A DNA stretch of 64,000 bases from Pseudorasbora parva (GCF_024679245.1 NC_090175.1:52559732-52623731), one strand, 5' to 3'; positions 1-13,109 are shown, numbered from the stretch's first letter. Numbers and translations: made by a program. Notes: generated by a model not told the origin, from the sequence alone.

Positions 1-60
1 TATAGGCAGACAGACATGGACGATAAAACAAAAGACAGACAGACAGACATACAGACTTAT
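1..60. repeat. Degenerate (CAGA)n tract
   Basis: Repeated cagaca/gacagaca units at the window edge, strongest over about 33-58. Simple repeat; its full extent is cut by the window start. Confidence 0.6.
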
Positions 61-1020
61 TGTGTATTGTGTTAAGTATCGCGAGTATCTCTGTGTTCGG
101 GTGGGTTTACCACATTACTATTGTGTATAAAATACACAATAAATACTGTATTATTTACTTGTTCTAAGTAAAGAATACTTTTTTAAAGCGTGGTTTAATT
201 TGGTTATATCGTTTGACAAAAATGTACTTGAAACAGAATTGCAAAGTAAACTTCAACTACGTAGACTGATGAGTTTTACTCAGATAAGATCGATGGATGG
301 AAAGAGGGATAGACAAACAAACAAAAGATCTGATTCAAATCCCTTTTGCTGTTACACTCAAGAGAGTGCTATTCATCGGTGCATGTCAAAGACATTTCAA
401 TTGTAAGTAAAAAAAGTGGTTTTGAAATCTATAAAACGACCATGAAAGGATGGGGTCTACATATTTACACTACAAAGCATCTAAGACTGCAGTGTTGAAA
501 TAAGCACTTTACTATTATGCTGCTGAAAAATACGCATGATCACCTACTGACAGCATAACACAACAGTCCGAACCGAGTCTTTTTCAGCAGTTGCTAAGCA
601 ATTGATTGGCTTTATCACAAAGGTGTAGAGTGCTCTTAAGTGGATGAACTCTGTACACTTCCCTCCTTTCATGCTTTTTGAAAGTTTTTTTTTTTTTTTT
701 TGGCTTTAATTTTACAGAGAAGTCAAGAGAGATTAAGACAGAAAGAAATGCGGAATGGGATCAGGACAAGACGCAGACAGGATTTATACGTGTCCATGAG
801 CTCTTTCATTTCTGTTTGCTTTGAGCTGCTTTCAAACAGCCTGTATTGTGAAAAGATTATACTAATCAACTCGACTTGACATGAACAGGTTTCACATGTG
901 TTCCTTATTTTTGACAACACTAAGATTATTATGAAAAATTTGAAATAGCTCATTAATCTTCCAAGATTGTTGAGTTAAATGGGGGTCACAAATACACTAC
1001 TGCCTAAACATTCAGGGTCA

Positions 1021-1022
<2 letters not shown>
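61..1022. other. Non-repetitive AT-rich stretch, no gene seen
   Basis: Only short open frames with no recognisable domain, plus a poly-T run near 685-701. No transposon termini or RNA gene recognised. Confidence 0.5.

Positions 1023-1056
<34 letters not shown>
1023..1056. repeat. (AT)n microsatellite, left part
   Basis: About 17 AT units directly abutting the TAGAG terminus of the following element. Together with 1970-2066 it looks like one AT array split by a transposon. Confidence 0.95.
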
Positions 1057-2069
<1,013 letters not shown>

Positions 2070-2321
2070 CTCTGAAATAAATTAATACTTTTATTTATAT
2101 TCATTTTTTTAACAGTGAAGACATTTATAACCTTAAAAACATGTTTTTTATTTAAAATTAATATTGTTATTTAAACTTTCTTTTCAATAAAAATAAAATA
2201 AAAATGTATCATGATTTCCATTAAAAAATATTGTTTTCAACATTTTATGTTGATGATGATAATAAATGTTTTAATAATGTATTTTTTTCCATAACTGTTT
2301 TGAATATTGATGATAATAAAT

Positions 2322-2480
2322 ATTTCTTGAGCAGCAAATGATAATATTATAATAATTATGAAGGATGTGACTGAAGACTGAGCTATGATTCTGCTTTGAA
2401 TCAAAAATAAATAATTAAAAAATATATTACAATGTTACTTTTTAATATAACTTTCAAATATAAAAATATGTTAAATTGTA
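2322..2480 (+). repeat. Dispersed repeat with TTGAGCAGCAAAT motif, copy 1
   Basis: Diverged copy of a family also at 16712-16872, 41953-42095 and, inverted, 37880-38022. Shared landmarks are TTGAGCAGCAAAT, then a GAAGGATgTGAC...TGAAGACTG block, then CTGAAAATTCAG-like and AATTACATT motifs. Family class not known to me. Confidence 0.55.
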
Positions 2481-2689
2481 ACAACTTTACAATCTAATAC
2501 ACAAAATAACATTTCAAGATATTACAGTTTTTATGCAGACTTGTTGAGCATAAGAAGACAAAAAAATATTTTAAACTGCATAGTTTAAGAAGTTAGTATC
2601 TAGTAACAAACAAACTAAAGGTTGCATCAATCTGAATACCTCTTACAAAAAAAAAAAAAAAAAAGTATTATTATTTATTTTTTTCTCCG

Positions 2690-3540
2690 CAGTTCTCAAG
2701 AAACATGTTTAAATGTTTATTGAGCAATTTTCATCACTGACGTCGACTCCGTAACCCCCAGGGTGGTAAAGTCTTGCCTTATACGAGCTCGGGAGATTTA
2801 TGTGCCAAATCCCTAAAATCTTACACGCTATCAGTTTGTGTGCAGCTCTCCATGCAGAGTCTGTAGTACAGGCTGTGTTCAATTAGGAAAGCTATTTCAA
2901 TCTGGCCCTGCAAAGTCAGCATACATTAATAACCATGTTGCTAAAGAGCATGTCGACGTGGAAATATTTCTCATTCTGCTGACAGATGATCATAAAGGAT
3001 GTTAAGACAGGGTTCATCATTCAGTCTCAGTTTTCCTTTCAAAGTAACCCAGAATGCGTCACATCATCACATGCTTGATTAAAGTGTTGCCTCCTCACAC
3101 ACTGACAATAAACCTGACACGTTTCTCCAGAAAAGAAAGACAGAGAAAACAAAGCAAAACGTACTATTACAGGTCATTCTTAGTATCGGTAATTGGGATA
3201 AAGACATTCATTTGTAATGGTAAAAAGATTCTAATTACCAGAAAACAATTCCTCCCTCTATAGATTTGTGGTGTGGCCCATAATTAATTGAATCCCTAAT
3301 AAGCTCAAAAGGGGATCCACATGGTTTCAAAATCAATTTGCACTTTATGTAGAATGAATCCTATTAAATGAATTCATTCCTTTGGATTTCTTTTTCATGC
3401 ACTTCCAATTATCCAGAACTTCTAGCTGCAAATTAAATTCATGCAAGACCTTCCTCCGGAAATGTGATAAATGAATCCTCAGATGACCAAAATTCAACAC
3501 TCCAGTGAATCTTTTGTTCCTAAATAGATCTAGGCACCAA
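2690..3540. other. Single-copy block, possible conserved non-coding DNA
   Basis: No transposon motif and no coding signal. Contains clusters of TAATTAATTG, ATTAATAACC and AATGAATTC-like AT-core sites between mixed-composition sequence, the look of developmental enhancers in fish. This is an impression only; it needs alignment to other teleosts. Confidence 0.3.
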
Positions 3541-3714
3541 AAAAAAAAAAAAAAAAAACTTTGAGGACAGTCAGCAAGATCCCTGTGTGTCAGATCTCGT
3601 CCGTAATTTCATTCCGTTCCTGGGCATTTTTGAAGGCGTATGAAAAGATGAGCTATGTGATTTTAAGACAGCATACGGCAGGCGCATACAGTTATGCAAC
3701 TATCAAATATCATC

Positions 3715-3810
3715 TTTTGTGCTTCACAGAAGAAAGAAAGTCTTACGCGTTTGCAACGGCATGCCGATGAGTAAATGATGACAGTGTTCATTTTGGGGTG
3801 AACTATCCCT
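3715..3810 (-). repeat. Cyprinid TTAAAGGGATAGTTCACC repeat, terminal part
   Basis: The end reads GGTGAACTATCCCTTTAA, preceded by gagtaaatgatgacag and cttcacagaagaaagaaag, the standard body of this very abundant cyprinid repeat. It ends at a TTAA (3811-3814). Other pieces are at 11044-11150, 28080-28192 and 62089-62185. Ends of TTAA plus AGG suit a Kolobok-like MITE rather than piggyBac. Confidence 0.75.
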
Positions 3811-3814
3811 TTAA

Positions 3815-4407
3815 TGTTGCTCACAATATTTAACTCCATAATTCTGCTGTCTTGTGATTGTCTGAATCATCCTTAAACCTCAAGGTATCTGCTGCTGTCG
3901 CTCTCAGCACCATAATTGCCACGTACAGCTGCATTTACTTTATAGTGACTGAATCCGTAGTTAATTACACACAGTCTTTCCAAAACCCTGCTTGTCTTTT
4001 ATTTCCAGAGTCTCTGTAATGTAGTCCTCCTACACTTTTGTCTATGGGATTGACAAAAGGGACACAAGATAAACACTTGGAGTGAAATACTGTCAGCCAA
4101 GAAGTCAATTGGACTGTCTCAGGGTTGTTGACAGGCTACTAGTACTCAACATAGTTACTTTCATCTCCTTTTCCCTGCAGGAAAAAGCTGGATCATGCAT
4201 TGCCAGGCAAGGTTAGCCGAGTTCAATAATTTTGCGAGGTAGTGCAATTTCCTCTGACTGTCAGTCTCGCTATGCCAACTCTTATAAAACATGGTTATTC
4301 AAGTGTCCTATTAGTATACTTATTTTAAACAAAAAGTAAGAAAGTATACTTTCAGTCTACTTTTTTATGTCCAAAATATACTTAAAATTTATATTGACAG
4401 AAAAGTC
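3815..4407. other. No gene or recognised repeat
   Basis: Mixed-composition sequence with no recognisable repeat, coding segment or RNA. Confidence 0.45.
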
Positions 4408-4410
4408 TAA

Positions 4411-5875
4411 GGGCCCTATTTGAATGATCTGAACACATGGTCTGAAGCACATGGCACAGATCCACTTAGGGTGTGTTCCAGTCCACTTGTGCTGGTTTAA
4501 TGACAGAAACAACCTAGTCTCTCAATGAGTCATGGGTGTGTTTTGGGGCGTAACGTCCAATCAGAGTCTAATCTCCCTTTCCCTTTAAAAGCCGGTTGTG
4601 ATTTCACCATGGCGGATTCACTATTTATTAGAGGTGACCCCGACTAAGGATTTACACATTCGAATCATAATTTTCGAATCTCTCTATGGTCGACCGAAAG
4701 TCGAATCATCTATGTGTGTGTGAACCATAGACCAGAAAAAAATAAACGGTATAAACGGGTTGGGAAAGGCAGGACACTAGTCAGCAGGAGGCTAAGACTA
4801 TTTTTATTTTACTTCACACACGGCACACAGCCAACACTTTTAATAAAGTGATCAAAACTAGGCTACACTACACATTGGTAAATTAACCGTTCTCTCACAA
4901 CATTTAAAAGCCGCGATCGAAACACAGAACATCACACAAATATATAAAAGAACATTTTGATAAATAAACCTAAAAAAATACCTGCCTGTGCGTTTATATG
5001 CACATTCTTAAGCCGATTGTGCCTATAGTATAGGGGGTCGCACACCGGACTGAAGCTCAGCACCGTCTCTCTCACACCAGGCAGACGTGAACATTATATA
5101 CGCGCGAGCTCAATTTTGAATCGACTTCTGACAGAAGAGCTGCACGATGAGTGTATCTTGTAGCACAGGGTGAAATCAGTATGTGCATTCACGATTTGAG
5201 GGAAATATACATTTAATCGCGGGGACAGCGCGTTGAATTCCGCCATCGGTGTATTTGTGTTTGATTTTTAAAGGTGCGCGCGTCCAGTGCGAAGCTCAGT
5301 GCCCTTAAAGGGGCGATCGCTCAGCGCCGCAACACGTATTTATAACACTAATATTGAGCACCCATATTGCCAAAATGGTATAATCCTCGTTTCATAACAC
5401 CCTCGAAGATTCGACCATGAGATCAGTGATCGAATCCGGTCCTGCATATCGATGCATCGAATCTTCGACTATTAGGGGTCACCCCTACTATTTATATGCC
5501 AAAATTTGTGAGCAGAAAGACTGTGAGCGCCTCCTTTTATTTTAAAATTGAAAAATTGGTTGTGTGCAGCTTGGCATCCCTGTGTGTGTAAAAAGCAGAA
5601 TGTACGCATGTTGTGCACCCGCCTATATGCATATATTACTAACGCATCCTTTAAATAACACAAAAATACAGCACCACTCACTTTAGAGCAGGGTTGTATT
5701 GGTCAATGGCGCTGTTGTTTTCAGTTCCTCTGAATAGCAATACTCCAAATATGCGCCTGAACACACCTGGTTTTCAGACCAGTGAACAGAAGGGCATGAG
5801 TGCATTTGCCATTTAAACAACGTGGCGCTGGTGCGTCGGCTGAAACTAGGAAAAAAAACATGTATGATGGGGCCC
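4411..5875 (+). mobile_element. Harbinger-like non-autonomous element, copy 1 (split)
   Basis: Begins GGGCCCTATTTGAATGATC and ends ATGATGGGGCCC, flanked on both sides by taa (4408-4410 and 5876-5878), the TWA-type duplication of PIF/Harbinger elements. Removing the nested hAT-like element and one copy of its duplication leaves about 600 bp, close to the inverted second copy at 40390-41016. No transposase seen. Confidence 0.7.
4629..5487. mobile_element. hAT-like element nested in the Harbinger-like copy
   Basis: The left terminus TAGAGGTGACCCC pairs with the right terminus, which read inwards is TAGGGGTGACCCC (12 of 13 match). The flanks are ctatttat at 4621-4628 and ctatttat at 5488-5495, a perfect 8-bp target duplication as made by hAT transposases. 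Subterminal TTCGAATC/GATTCGA motifs recur near both ends. At 859 bp with no transposase remnant it is non-autonomous. Confidence 0.9.
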
Positions 5876-6033
5876 TAAGTTCATTTGGCCTATCCATTGT
5901 GCTTAAAATATTAAGTACACTTGGCTTAGTTATGTTTACTCTTGATTAAATAGCCAATTAAATACTTTTTTTTCCCGCATTGTTTTAAATAGTGTATTAT
6001 AAATTTGCATTGTTTGAAAATATTGATTTAAAA

Positions 6034-6283
6034 GGTAACACTTTAGTATGGGGAACACATATTTATCATTAACTTTGACTTGCACATCAATAAACTCCTA
6101 ATTTACTGCTTATTAATAGAAGGTGTTCTTGTAGCATTAAAGTTTAGGTATTGGGTAGGATTAAGAGATGTAGATTATGGTCATGCAGAATAATGCATTA
6201 ATATGTGCTTTATACGTACTGCTAAACAACCAATATTCTAGTAAAATCCATAAAAAGCAACTAGTTAATAGTGATAAATGTGC
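6034..6283 (+). mobile_element. MITE-like repeat beginning GGTAACACTTTA
   Basis: The left end GGTAACACTTTAGTATGGGG and the interior (tttaggtattgggtaggatta; gtgctttatacgtactgctaa) match a common teleost inverted-repeat element. The right end, near agttaatagtgataaatg, is degenerate, so the boundary is approximate. Confidence 0.6.
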
Positions 6284-6299
6284 TTCTTCTAACATTATA

Positions 6300-6830
6300 A
6301 TTAGATTTCTGGAGATACTGAATTAGTTAATGCTGATACAAAGCAAATGATATATTTACAGAGGGAAGCCCCTTTAAAAGTTTGTGTTTGTGTTTGCAAG
6401 TTTAAGTGTTTGTAAATGTGGAGATGACTTGAAGCTGGAGGCAGATGTGCTGGGACCTACATGTGGGCAGTTTATTATCAGAGCACATCCATTTCTATAC
6501 GCCTACCACAGTAATTTCAGGTAACTTGGGGATATTGCTGTATCACACCTTATATGGAGCATAACAACTGGGATATAAGAAAAGAGATACAATGAGTCTC
6601 CCATGTTCTTTTTGAAAATTGCTTAAGTCATGGAATATAAGAAATATGAGTGGAATAAAGCTTTAAACAATGACATATTTACCACATAAGACTGTCTGTC
6701 TGTCAAAAACATGCATTTAAAAACTTTAATTAAACAGTGCTACTAAATTAGTAGTGGTTAACGATTATGTGAAATAATAATGTACAATTAAATGTATTGT
6801 ATCAATATCAGCTGATGTTAATCCAATATT
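6300..6830. other. No gene or recognised repeat
   Basis: AT-rich sequence with no recognisable features. Confidence 0.45.
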
Positions 6831-6831
6831 T

Positions 6832-7016
<185 letters not shown>

Positions 7017-8729
7017 GAATAAATTACAGAAGTACGTTACACTGAGCATCTGCACCTGTGAACCCTGGTAGGAGGAAATGTCCATTCTAACCCGATTCTG
7101 AGTTTGTGAGTTTAAGCCATTCAACTCTGGGAAAGTGTTCAGTGATCCAGTAATCTAATTCATTCTAACAATTCGTCCTAAACGGCCAGGCTGATTAGGC
7201 TACACCAGACACATCAGAGAGAATAGACTCACAGTGTGTGTTTTATTGAATTGTTCATTTCAGTGTGTGCTTTGCTTTTAAAACACGAGCTCTGTCGTAT
7301 TCTGTGATTGTTTCTGAAAAGCGCAATTTTGGTGTCGTACAGTAAGCGTGTGAGAGTCCCTGATGGACAGAGAACGGTGTGCACTCTCTCGATCACTGAT
7401 CTCATGCAGCATTCATGTACATTTCAGTACATTTACGTTGTTTCCACACATGCTCAGGAAGGATAATGTTTGATTTGTCATGTGTGAATGTTAGTGATGA
7501 CCGGTTCGCGAACAAATCGTTCGTTTGAACTGCTTCTTTTTAGTGAACTAGTTCACCAAAATGGACTGACCATTCCAAACAGTTTGCGTCTGTAAGCACT
7601 AATCCACACATTTCTAAAGTTGTTCACTTTTTGATGTGTATGGCTCTCCCTCTGACTCGAAATAAACCAACATCCCGAAGTTATTCAGTTAACAGTACAC
7701 TGACTTAACCTACTGTTAAGCGAGAACTGATGATGATAATGAGCACAGATCCGATGATATACTGAGCATGCGTGCAGCCGAGGAAATGCGCTGTGGTGTT
7801 TTTAGTGATCGTAGGTTTTTGCAGTCAAAGCGGTTGATTTAGGAGTTTTTTGGTGTCTCTGTGTGGTTCTGTTCGGTATCGCAGCTTGAGAGGCCAACAT
7901 TTAAATGTCCATTTTACATAAAATGTCTAAAATTAAAATCTCGTTGTTGTTGCTCTGTACACATACAATGGGATGAATTCTGTAAAGGTTCTTTAGTAAT
8001 TCTTTTTTTTTCTTCTTTTCATGGTTGCTTAGATGTGTATAAATTTAGTATATAATATAATTATATGGTCTCCTTATATTTGGTTATTTGGTTTCCTTTT
8101 GGAGCCTCCAATGATCCTTGAAGCTTGCAGAAAATACACATATATTTCCACTATATTTCTATCTAGGTTGAAAGTCGTTTCTGTTGCAGCTCTGAAAGTC
8201 AGTGAATGATTTTTTCCTTCTTTGAAATGTTTTTTGTTGTTGTTGTTGCAGACAGTCTATCAGGAATCACTCTCATAGGGTCATATACATTTCCCCAACT
8301 TTTTTTGAACACTGCTCAATTCATAACAAAATGGAAGAAGACTGTTCTTAGGCACAAGTGTGTGCACCCATAGCCATACTTTGAAAGTATGTTTCAGTTA
8401 AAAAAAGAAAGAAAATCAAGATTAGTTTAGTTGGCATACACTTGGTGCATGTCTTATAAAATATTAAAAATATAAACGTCTGGGAGAAAGAGAAGAGTAA
8501 AGTGGGGAGAATATCAGATGTGTATCAGTGTGTTGGATCCGTGCATCCGGCCTTAAAGTGACATCAGCTTTGTAAAGAGCTTTGTAACTTATATACAATT
8601 TTTTAAATTAGTTTTTAGTTAGTCGTATGGTAGTATGCCAGATGGAGCATCACTGAATGACTTAAACCATGATGACATGATGTGCATTTATACAACAATA
8701 ATAAAATATTGCATTGGCATAAAAAAAGG
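7017..8729. other. Mostly unrecognised sequence with one TE-like palindromic patch
   Basis: At 7491-7560 the sequence gtgatgaccggttcgcgaac followed by gttcgtttgaac and gaactagttcacc resembles another hAT-type terminus. The rest shows no gene, RNA or repeat I recognise. Confidence 0.35.
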
Positions 8730-8886
8730 AAATTTACTTTTATACTTAGGTACTTTTGAAAACAAATACTTCTGTACTTTTACTTGAGTAAAAATCTGTT
8801 TTTACATCTTTCACTTGTAACAGAGTAATATTTGACCAGTAGATCTTTTACTCAAGTACTAGAGTTGTGTACTTTGTCCACCTCTG
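8730..8886 (-). mobile_element. hAT-like element end (CAGAGGTGGACAAAGTAC)
   Basis: Read on the minus strand the segment starts CAGAGGTGGACAAAGTACAC and continues with actcaagtaaaagtacagaag-type repeats, the terminus of a widespread teleost hAT family. Only this end is visible. Confidence 0.65.
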
Positions 8887-9039
8887 TTATATAATATTAA
8901 TGACAGTAACTGATATAGTATACCAATATATAATGCATCCCAATTTAAAAATCAAAAGTTTTTGTTTGTATTTGTATTTTTTATTTTATTTTGTATATTA
9001 CTTCAGACTAATATGTTGTCTTGGGGCTTTCTTTTTTAG

Positions 9040-9310
9040 TTAGAAAGCGGTTCTGCACCAACTCCAAAGTTTTTTTGTTGAATAAAATATTTGATATGTT
9101 TCCTTTTGGCTTTAGGAAATGATATTCTACAGAGACTGTGCTTTTCAAAGTATTACATGTACACTTTGGAGATTCTGTAGCACTGGTTCTTTTAGACTTG
9201 AGCACTGCCTTTGATATTATAGACCACAATGTTCTTTTGTCCCATTTAGAACAGGTGGTAGGTATAAATGGATCTGCCCTACGCTGGTTTCAATCATATC
9301 CAATGCCATC
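9040..9310 (+). pseudogene. L2-like LINE reverse transcriptase fragment
   Basis: One frame, crossed by a stop at about codon 27, reads through the N-terminal part of a non-LTR reverse transcriptase. Visible landmarks in order are GFRK, then YSTETVLFKVL, then VALVLLDLSTAFDIIDH (the catalytic-domain motif A with its Asp), then LEQVVGINGSALRWFQSY. The family normally has about 1000 residues including an upstream endonuclease; here fewer than 100 remain, with no motif F/YADD downstream. It is a 5'- and 3'-truncated relic. The order of motifs fits L2/CR1-like elements of fish. The minus-strand endonuclease fragment at 60780-61640 is from a similar family. Confidence 0.8.
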
Positions 9311-9582
9311 TCATGACCAATTTGTACGTATTTGTACGATGTGGGTAATTTGTACGACCTCACTCATATGGAATTGTGGATTGACTCATATGGATTCATA
9401 TAATGCCGGTGCTCAATGTGCTGTACAGAAATAAATAATCAATGAATTAAATTCAGACACGGACAAAGAAAAGCCACAAGTACAACAAATCATGCAAGAT
9501 ATTATGAATTATAAGCCAAGCCAAATTAATTTTAACTTAAATTTAAAAATGGATAAAATGGGAGTAGTTCTGATTTGAATAG

Positions 9583-10332
9583 TGTTACATCTGTGACTGT
9601 ATTCTCGGATGTGTTGCTGTTTTTCTCTCTTCCCGTTGTTTTCCATTGTCTCTCCTCCTATTGTTTCTAATAGGTTGTTCCGCCCCAAATTGGACGTGAC
9701 GTCAGAGAGCGCTGGTTGGTTACGGCGGTGCGGCGGTCCTTTAAAAGAGGAGCGGAAGCGCGTCATCGACAGAGGGAGAGAGCTAGAGACTGATCCATGT
9801 GATTTTAGTCCTGTGTACTGTTGTAAAACACAAGTTGTATGAGTGAATTACTAGTGAGTGAGCCATTGGTGTTGTTCTTTTAATTTAAGTTACTCCCTCT
9901 CCTTTATCACTTGTTTTTGGTTACTTTAGTGGCATGTATGCCACGGTTATATTATTTGTTTGTCATTTATAAACCGTAGGGGCTAGGTGCCTTTTATTTT
10001 GTTAACTACATTTTTTCTCCTGTTTATGTTTAGTTAGGGAGATAGGTAAGACATTGTATTTTTCTTTGGTTCTATTTTTTGTTTGACAGGGAATTTAGTT
10101 TCTCCTGGTATAATTTAGTTGACTTTTTGTTTGTTATTTTGGCCTGGCCTAGCCCCGAAGTTATCCCTGAGTTTTGATTTACTTTTCATTGTTGACTTGT
10201 GGCAATACTCACCTTTTTGTCCTCACAAAGAAATTAAAATCAGGAACCCGAGAACGTTCCTTTTAAACGTACTCTGTTTTGGGACTGTTTTTTTATGTTC
10301 ACCCCTGCACCCCTAGACCAGGGGTCGTAACA
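9583..10332 (+). mobile_element. Solo LTR, copy A
   Basis: Starts TGTTACATCTGTGACTG and ends CCAGGGGTCGTAACA, giving TGTTAC/GTAACA inverted termini. It shares blocks with LTR copies B and C: a TTTATTTTG...TTCTCCTGTTTATGTT block (9997-10030), a TTATTTTGGCCTGGCC block (10135-10150) and a terminal CCCCTAGAC. A TTTAAAAGAGG TATA-like site lies near 9741 and ATTAAA at 10233-10238 may be the poly(A) signal. No retroviral-type internal region flanks it, and the flanking bases do not form an exact duplication. Confidence 0.75.
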
Positions 10333-11039
10333 ATATGTAAGCTATTCTAAAGTCTCAGAGAAGCTATGGAAAATGCCTGCTTACCCCAAGACTTTAGTCT
10401 CATTTTAGGGAACGACTAAGAGCCTCTGATTGGCCAACCTAAGGTTCTACCTTTATATAAGGGGCATTAAAGTCAATGTTCATTTGATCTTTTTTTTTTT
10501 TCAATTCATATACGTTGCAATTTCCCGTTTGATTATTTACCAAAAAAGAGGGTGTAATACATTTCCAGAAACAATTGAATTTCCCCACATTGACAGAATT
10601 TAATTTACAGTTGACCCCGCATATATGCATTATGTATGCATGCAAAAGTCTTTTCAGTGTAGCTGAACTGCATTATGCATTGGCTGCTTGCTTGCAAGGT
10701 AAGCAATCCCTGTTTGACTAATCTATGTACTTCACTGAAGTTCTCATTCTCTAGTCGATGCTAATTATCTTCCTCATGCTACCTGGGATGAACGTAATCT
10801 GCCATCTGCTATGCTGTTGCTCATGCAACTCCTAACCGTGAACCTAGTGAGCTGCCAATTAACTTGGTGTAATCATGTGCCTTGATAAATTGCTAAATAA
10901 AAATAAATGAATTCATGAAAAGTGGTAAAAATTCAATGAGTAGTTTCTTCTTGATCTGACACGTTAAAATTAACTTTGTTGTTGCAGCCTAATGTAGTCA
11001 GGCTGATCCAGTCATATTACACTTGCACACCAGTACATC
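10333..11039. other. No gene or recognised repeat
   Basis: A GAAGTT/CTAAGG-rich mixed region with no coding or repeat signature that I can name. Confidence 0.4.
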
Positions 11040-11043
11040 TTAA

Positions 11044-11150
11044 AGGAATAGATCACTAACCATTATTTATTAAGCATCATTCTGTTCCAAACCCATATGA
11101 TGTCATCTTTCTGTGGAACTTGCATAAACACACACACATTTTTTTAATTT
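11044..11150 (+). repeat. Cyprinid TTAAAGGGATAGTTCACC repeat, left part
   Basis: Starts at a TTAA (11040-11043) with AGGAATAGATCACTAACC, then cattctgttccaaacccatatgatgtcat and ctttctgtggaac, matching the body of this repeat in the opposite orientation to 3715-3810. Confidence 0.65.
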
Positions 11151-11477
11151 TTTTTATGGAACATGGGTAATAGTTTCTGACGGATTTGGTAACACAAAAG
11201 AGTATAGATATAGAAATACGGTTTCTTACATTTATGGGACAGTTCATGTTAGATTTGTGGATGAGACTGAATACAATTGTAAATTAGGTCTAAAACGTTT
11301 TGAGTATGTCCACTTTCGACCACTTCAAGAGGTGGTCGAAACGCCTACTGACTTAACGTGTAAACATTATGGGAAAATTATAAAAAAAATAAATAAATAC
11401 ATACATTTGATCATCCATAGATTCAGCCCCTCCATCCTCTCAAATAATCTGGACAGTAGTGGTTGACAACAGAGACT

Positions 11478-11562
11478 AAGAAATGAGTTTTGGTGTGCAA
11501 ATGCTACGCAGTTTTTCGCATGCATATGATACACTTTATGTGCATATGACACACTCTTGTGT
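11478..11562 (-). repeat. GGCGTAT palindromic repeat, diverged copy
   Basis: The segment gttttggtgtgc...tttttcgcatgcatatgatac is the reverse complement of a family also at 12841-12977 and 24712-24853. Confidence 0.5.
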
Positions 11563-11565
11563 CAC

Positions 11566-11943
11566 CCCGACTGAGTCTGGTTTCTCCCAAGGTTTATTTT
11601 TCTCCATCACACCCTGATGGAGTTTTGGTTCCTTGCCACTGTCGCCTTTGGCTTGGCTTGCTCAGTTGGAGACACTAAAAATATGATTAAAGTTATTCAA
11701 CTTAAGTTATACAAATAAAATGTATGAATTAGGTCTTATTTAATTCTATAAACTATAATACTGATCTGCCAACATTGTCGCTATATGATAAATTAAAATA
11801 AGCTGATAACATCACTGTTTTCTCCAGTACGACTGTACAGCCAAATCTAATTTTGTTGCAATATTATGCGGTTTGACACTGTGAAGCTGCTTTGACTCAT
11901 TCGTGATTGTAAAAGCGCTATATAAATAAAGTTGATTGATTGA
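11566..11943 (+). repeat. LINE 3' end with TTGA tail
   Basis: Contains gagtctggtttctcccaagg, gttccttgccactgtcgcc and finally gtaaaagcgctatataaataaagttgattgattga, the 3' UTR of an abundant cyprinid L2/RTE-type LINE ending in short TTGA repeats. The body is missing, so this is a 5'-truncated insertion. Confidence 0.75.
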
Positions 11944-11950
11944 AGTAGGA

Positions 11951-12826
11951 TAAAGCCTAGTTCAGACTGCCCAATTTTTGCCCCGATTTTGAGTCGCCGA
12001 CAGGTTTTGCGAAATCGGAGACAAAAGCCCGAGATCATCGGCAAATCGGTGCTCGTGCACGCGAGTGACAATCATGCAGTGTGAATAATCAAAGACGTGA
12101 TCAGAGAGAATCACTGACGCTGGTGAGATATCTGGCATGCTAAATATCTGGATCTGTCAGCGATTCAAACTCCTGCTGTGTGAACTGCGTTCTGACTGAA
12201 AATTACATCGGCGATGACCGACAGCCAATGAAAGAGTGAGATACAGGGCAGCAGGAGGTTCAGGGAGGAGAAATAGAGCAGAAAATGAGTATTTTAATAG
12301 ATATATTTACAATTCTATCAAACAGAAACAAAGCCCAAACATTTGCACATCCAGCCGCAGCAGCAGCACATTACACAGTTATTTATTTACCTCAAGCTGT
12401 CATTGCAGAACACAATCCTGGCTCCCTCTATCTCTCCAACAGTTTCTTCTGCCATAATCTTTTTTTTCTTTTTCTCCACAAATCAGCGCACATACAATTT
12501 GAAGCAAACTTTGTGCAGTTTATCATTTTTAATAACAATTCCAAGTCTCGCGCGAGAACGGTCTGACGCACATGCGATCTTGCGTTGTTTACTTGTCACA
12601 TCGCACGTGAAGTTGGGAAACGTAGTTTTCGCACCGGAGAGAGAGAGAGAGAGAGTTATTGGCGATTCTTCCTCTTGTTCAGTCATGCAGTGTGAACTCC
12701 TCAGTCGTCAAACCATCGTGCAGTGTGAATCGTGCAGTGACTGAATGATACCCCAGATAGTCATGCAGTGTGAAAAGAGCAGTGACCCAACGAGTTTGAA
12801 AATCATGCAGTCTGAACTAGGCTTTA
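11951..12826. mobile_element. 876-bp MITE with 20-bp perfect inverted repeats
   Basis: Left end TAAAGCCTAGTTCAGACTGC; the right end is its exact reverse complement (12807-12826). A TCATGCAGTGTGAA-like motif, a variant of the terminal sequence, recurs near 12073, 12682, 12716, 12764 and 12804, concentrated in the right subterminal region. A (GA)n stretch lies at about 12638-12654. Flanks (…agtagga and gggtggt…) show no clear duplication, so the superfamily is undecided. Open frames inside, including one of 133 codons, contain no known domain. Confidence 0.75.
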
Positions 12827-12840
12827 GGGTGGTGGGGTGG

Positions 12841-12977
12841 AGGATTCGTACATATAATACACCATAAAGTGCATATCATATGTATGTGAAAAAATGCTTT
12901 TTGAAAAAAAACTCATTTTGGCGTATACATTCCACAAGATTGCACACTCGTACTATTTATACGCATTTTCGTGAGAT
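12841..12977 (+). repeat. GGCGTAT palindromic repeat, copy
   Basis: Shares ttggcgtatacattccac, attgcacactcgtactattt and atacgcatttt.gtgaga with 24712-24853. It directly follows the preceding MITE. Confidence 0.65.
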
Positions 12978-13109
12978 CTGGCTTGACTGAAGGGACGGAA
13001 CTTAAATGCAAACACAGATGACACTGATTAAATGAAGCCCAGGTGATACAGATAACGATGATTAATGAGACAGCTGATACAACTGAATACAAACAGGGAG
13101 CGGGAAACT

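Noticed and set aside
9509..9842. Open frames of 77-85 codons on both strands around 9.5-9.8 kb
   Set aside because: They overlap the start of solo LTR copy A and show no domain.
12343..12744. 133-codon open frame
   Set aside because: Lies wholly inside a MITE and continues into its subterminal repeats; no domain.
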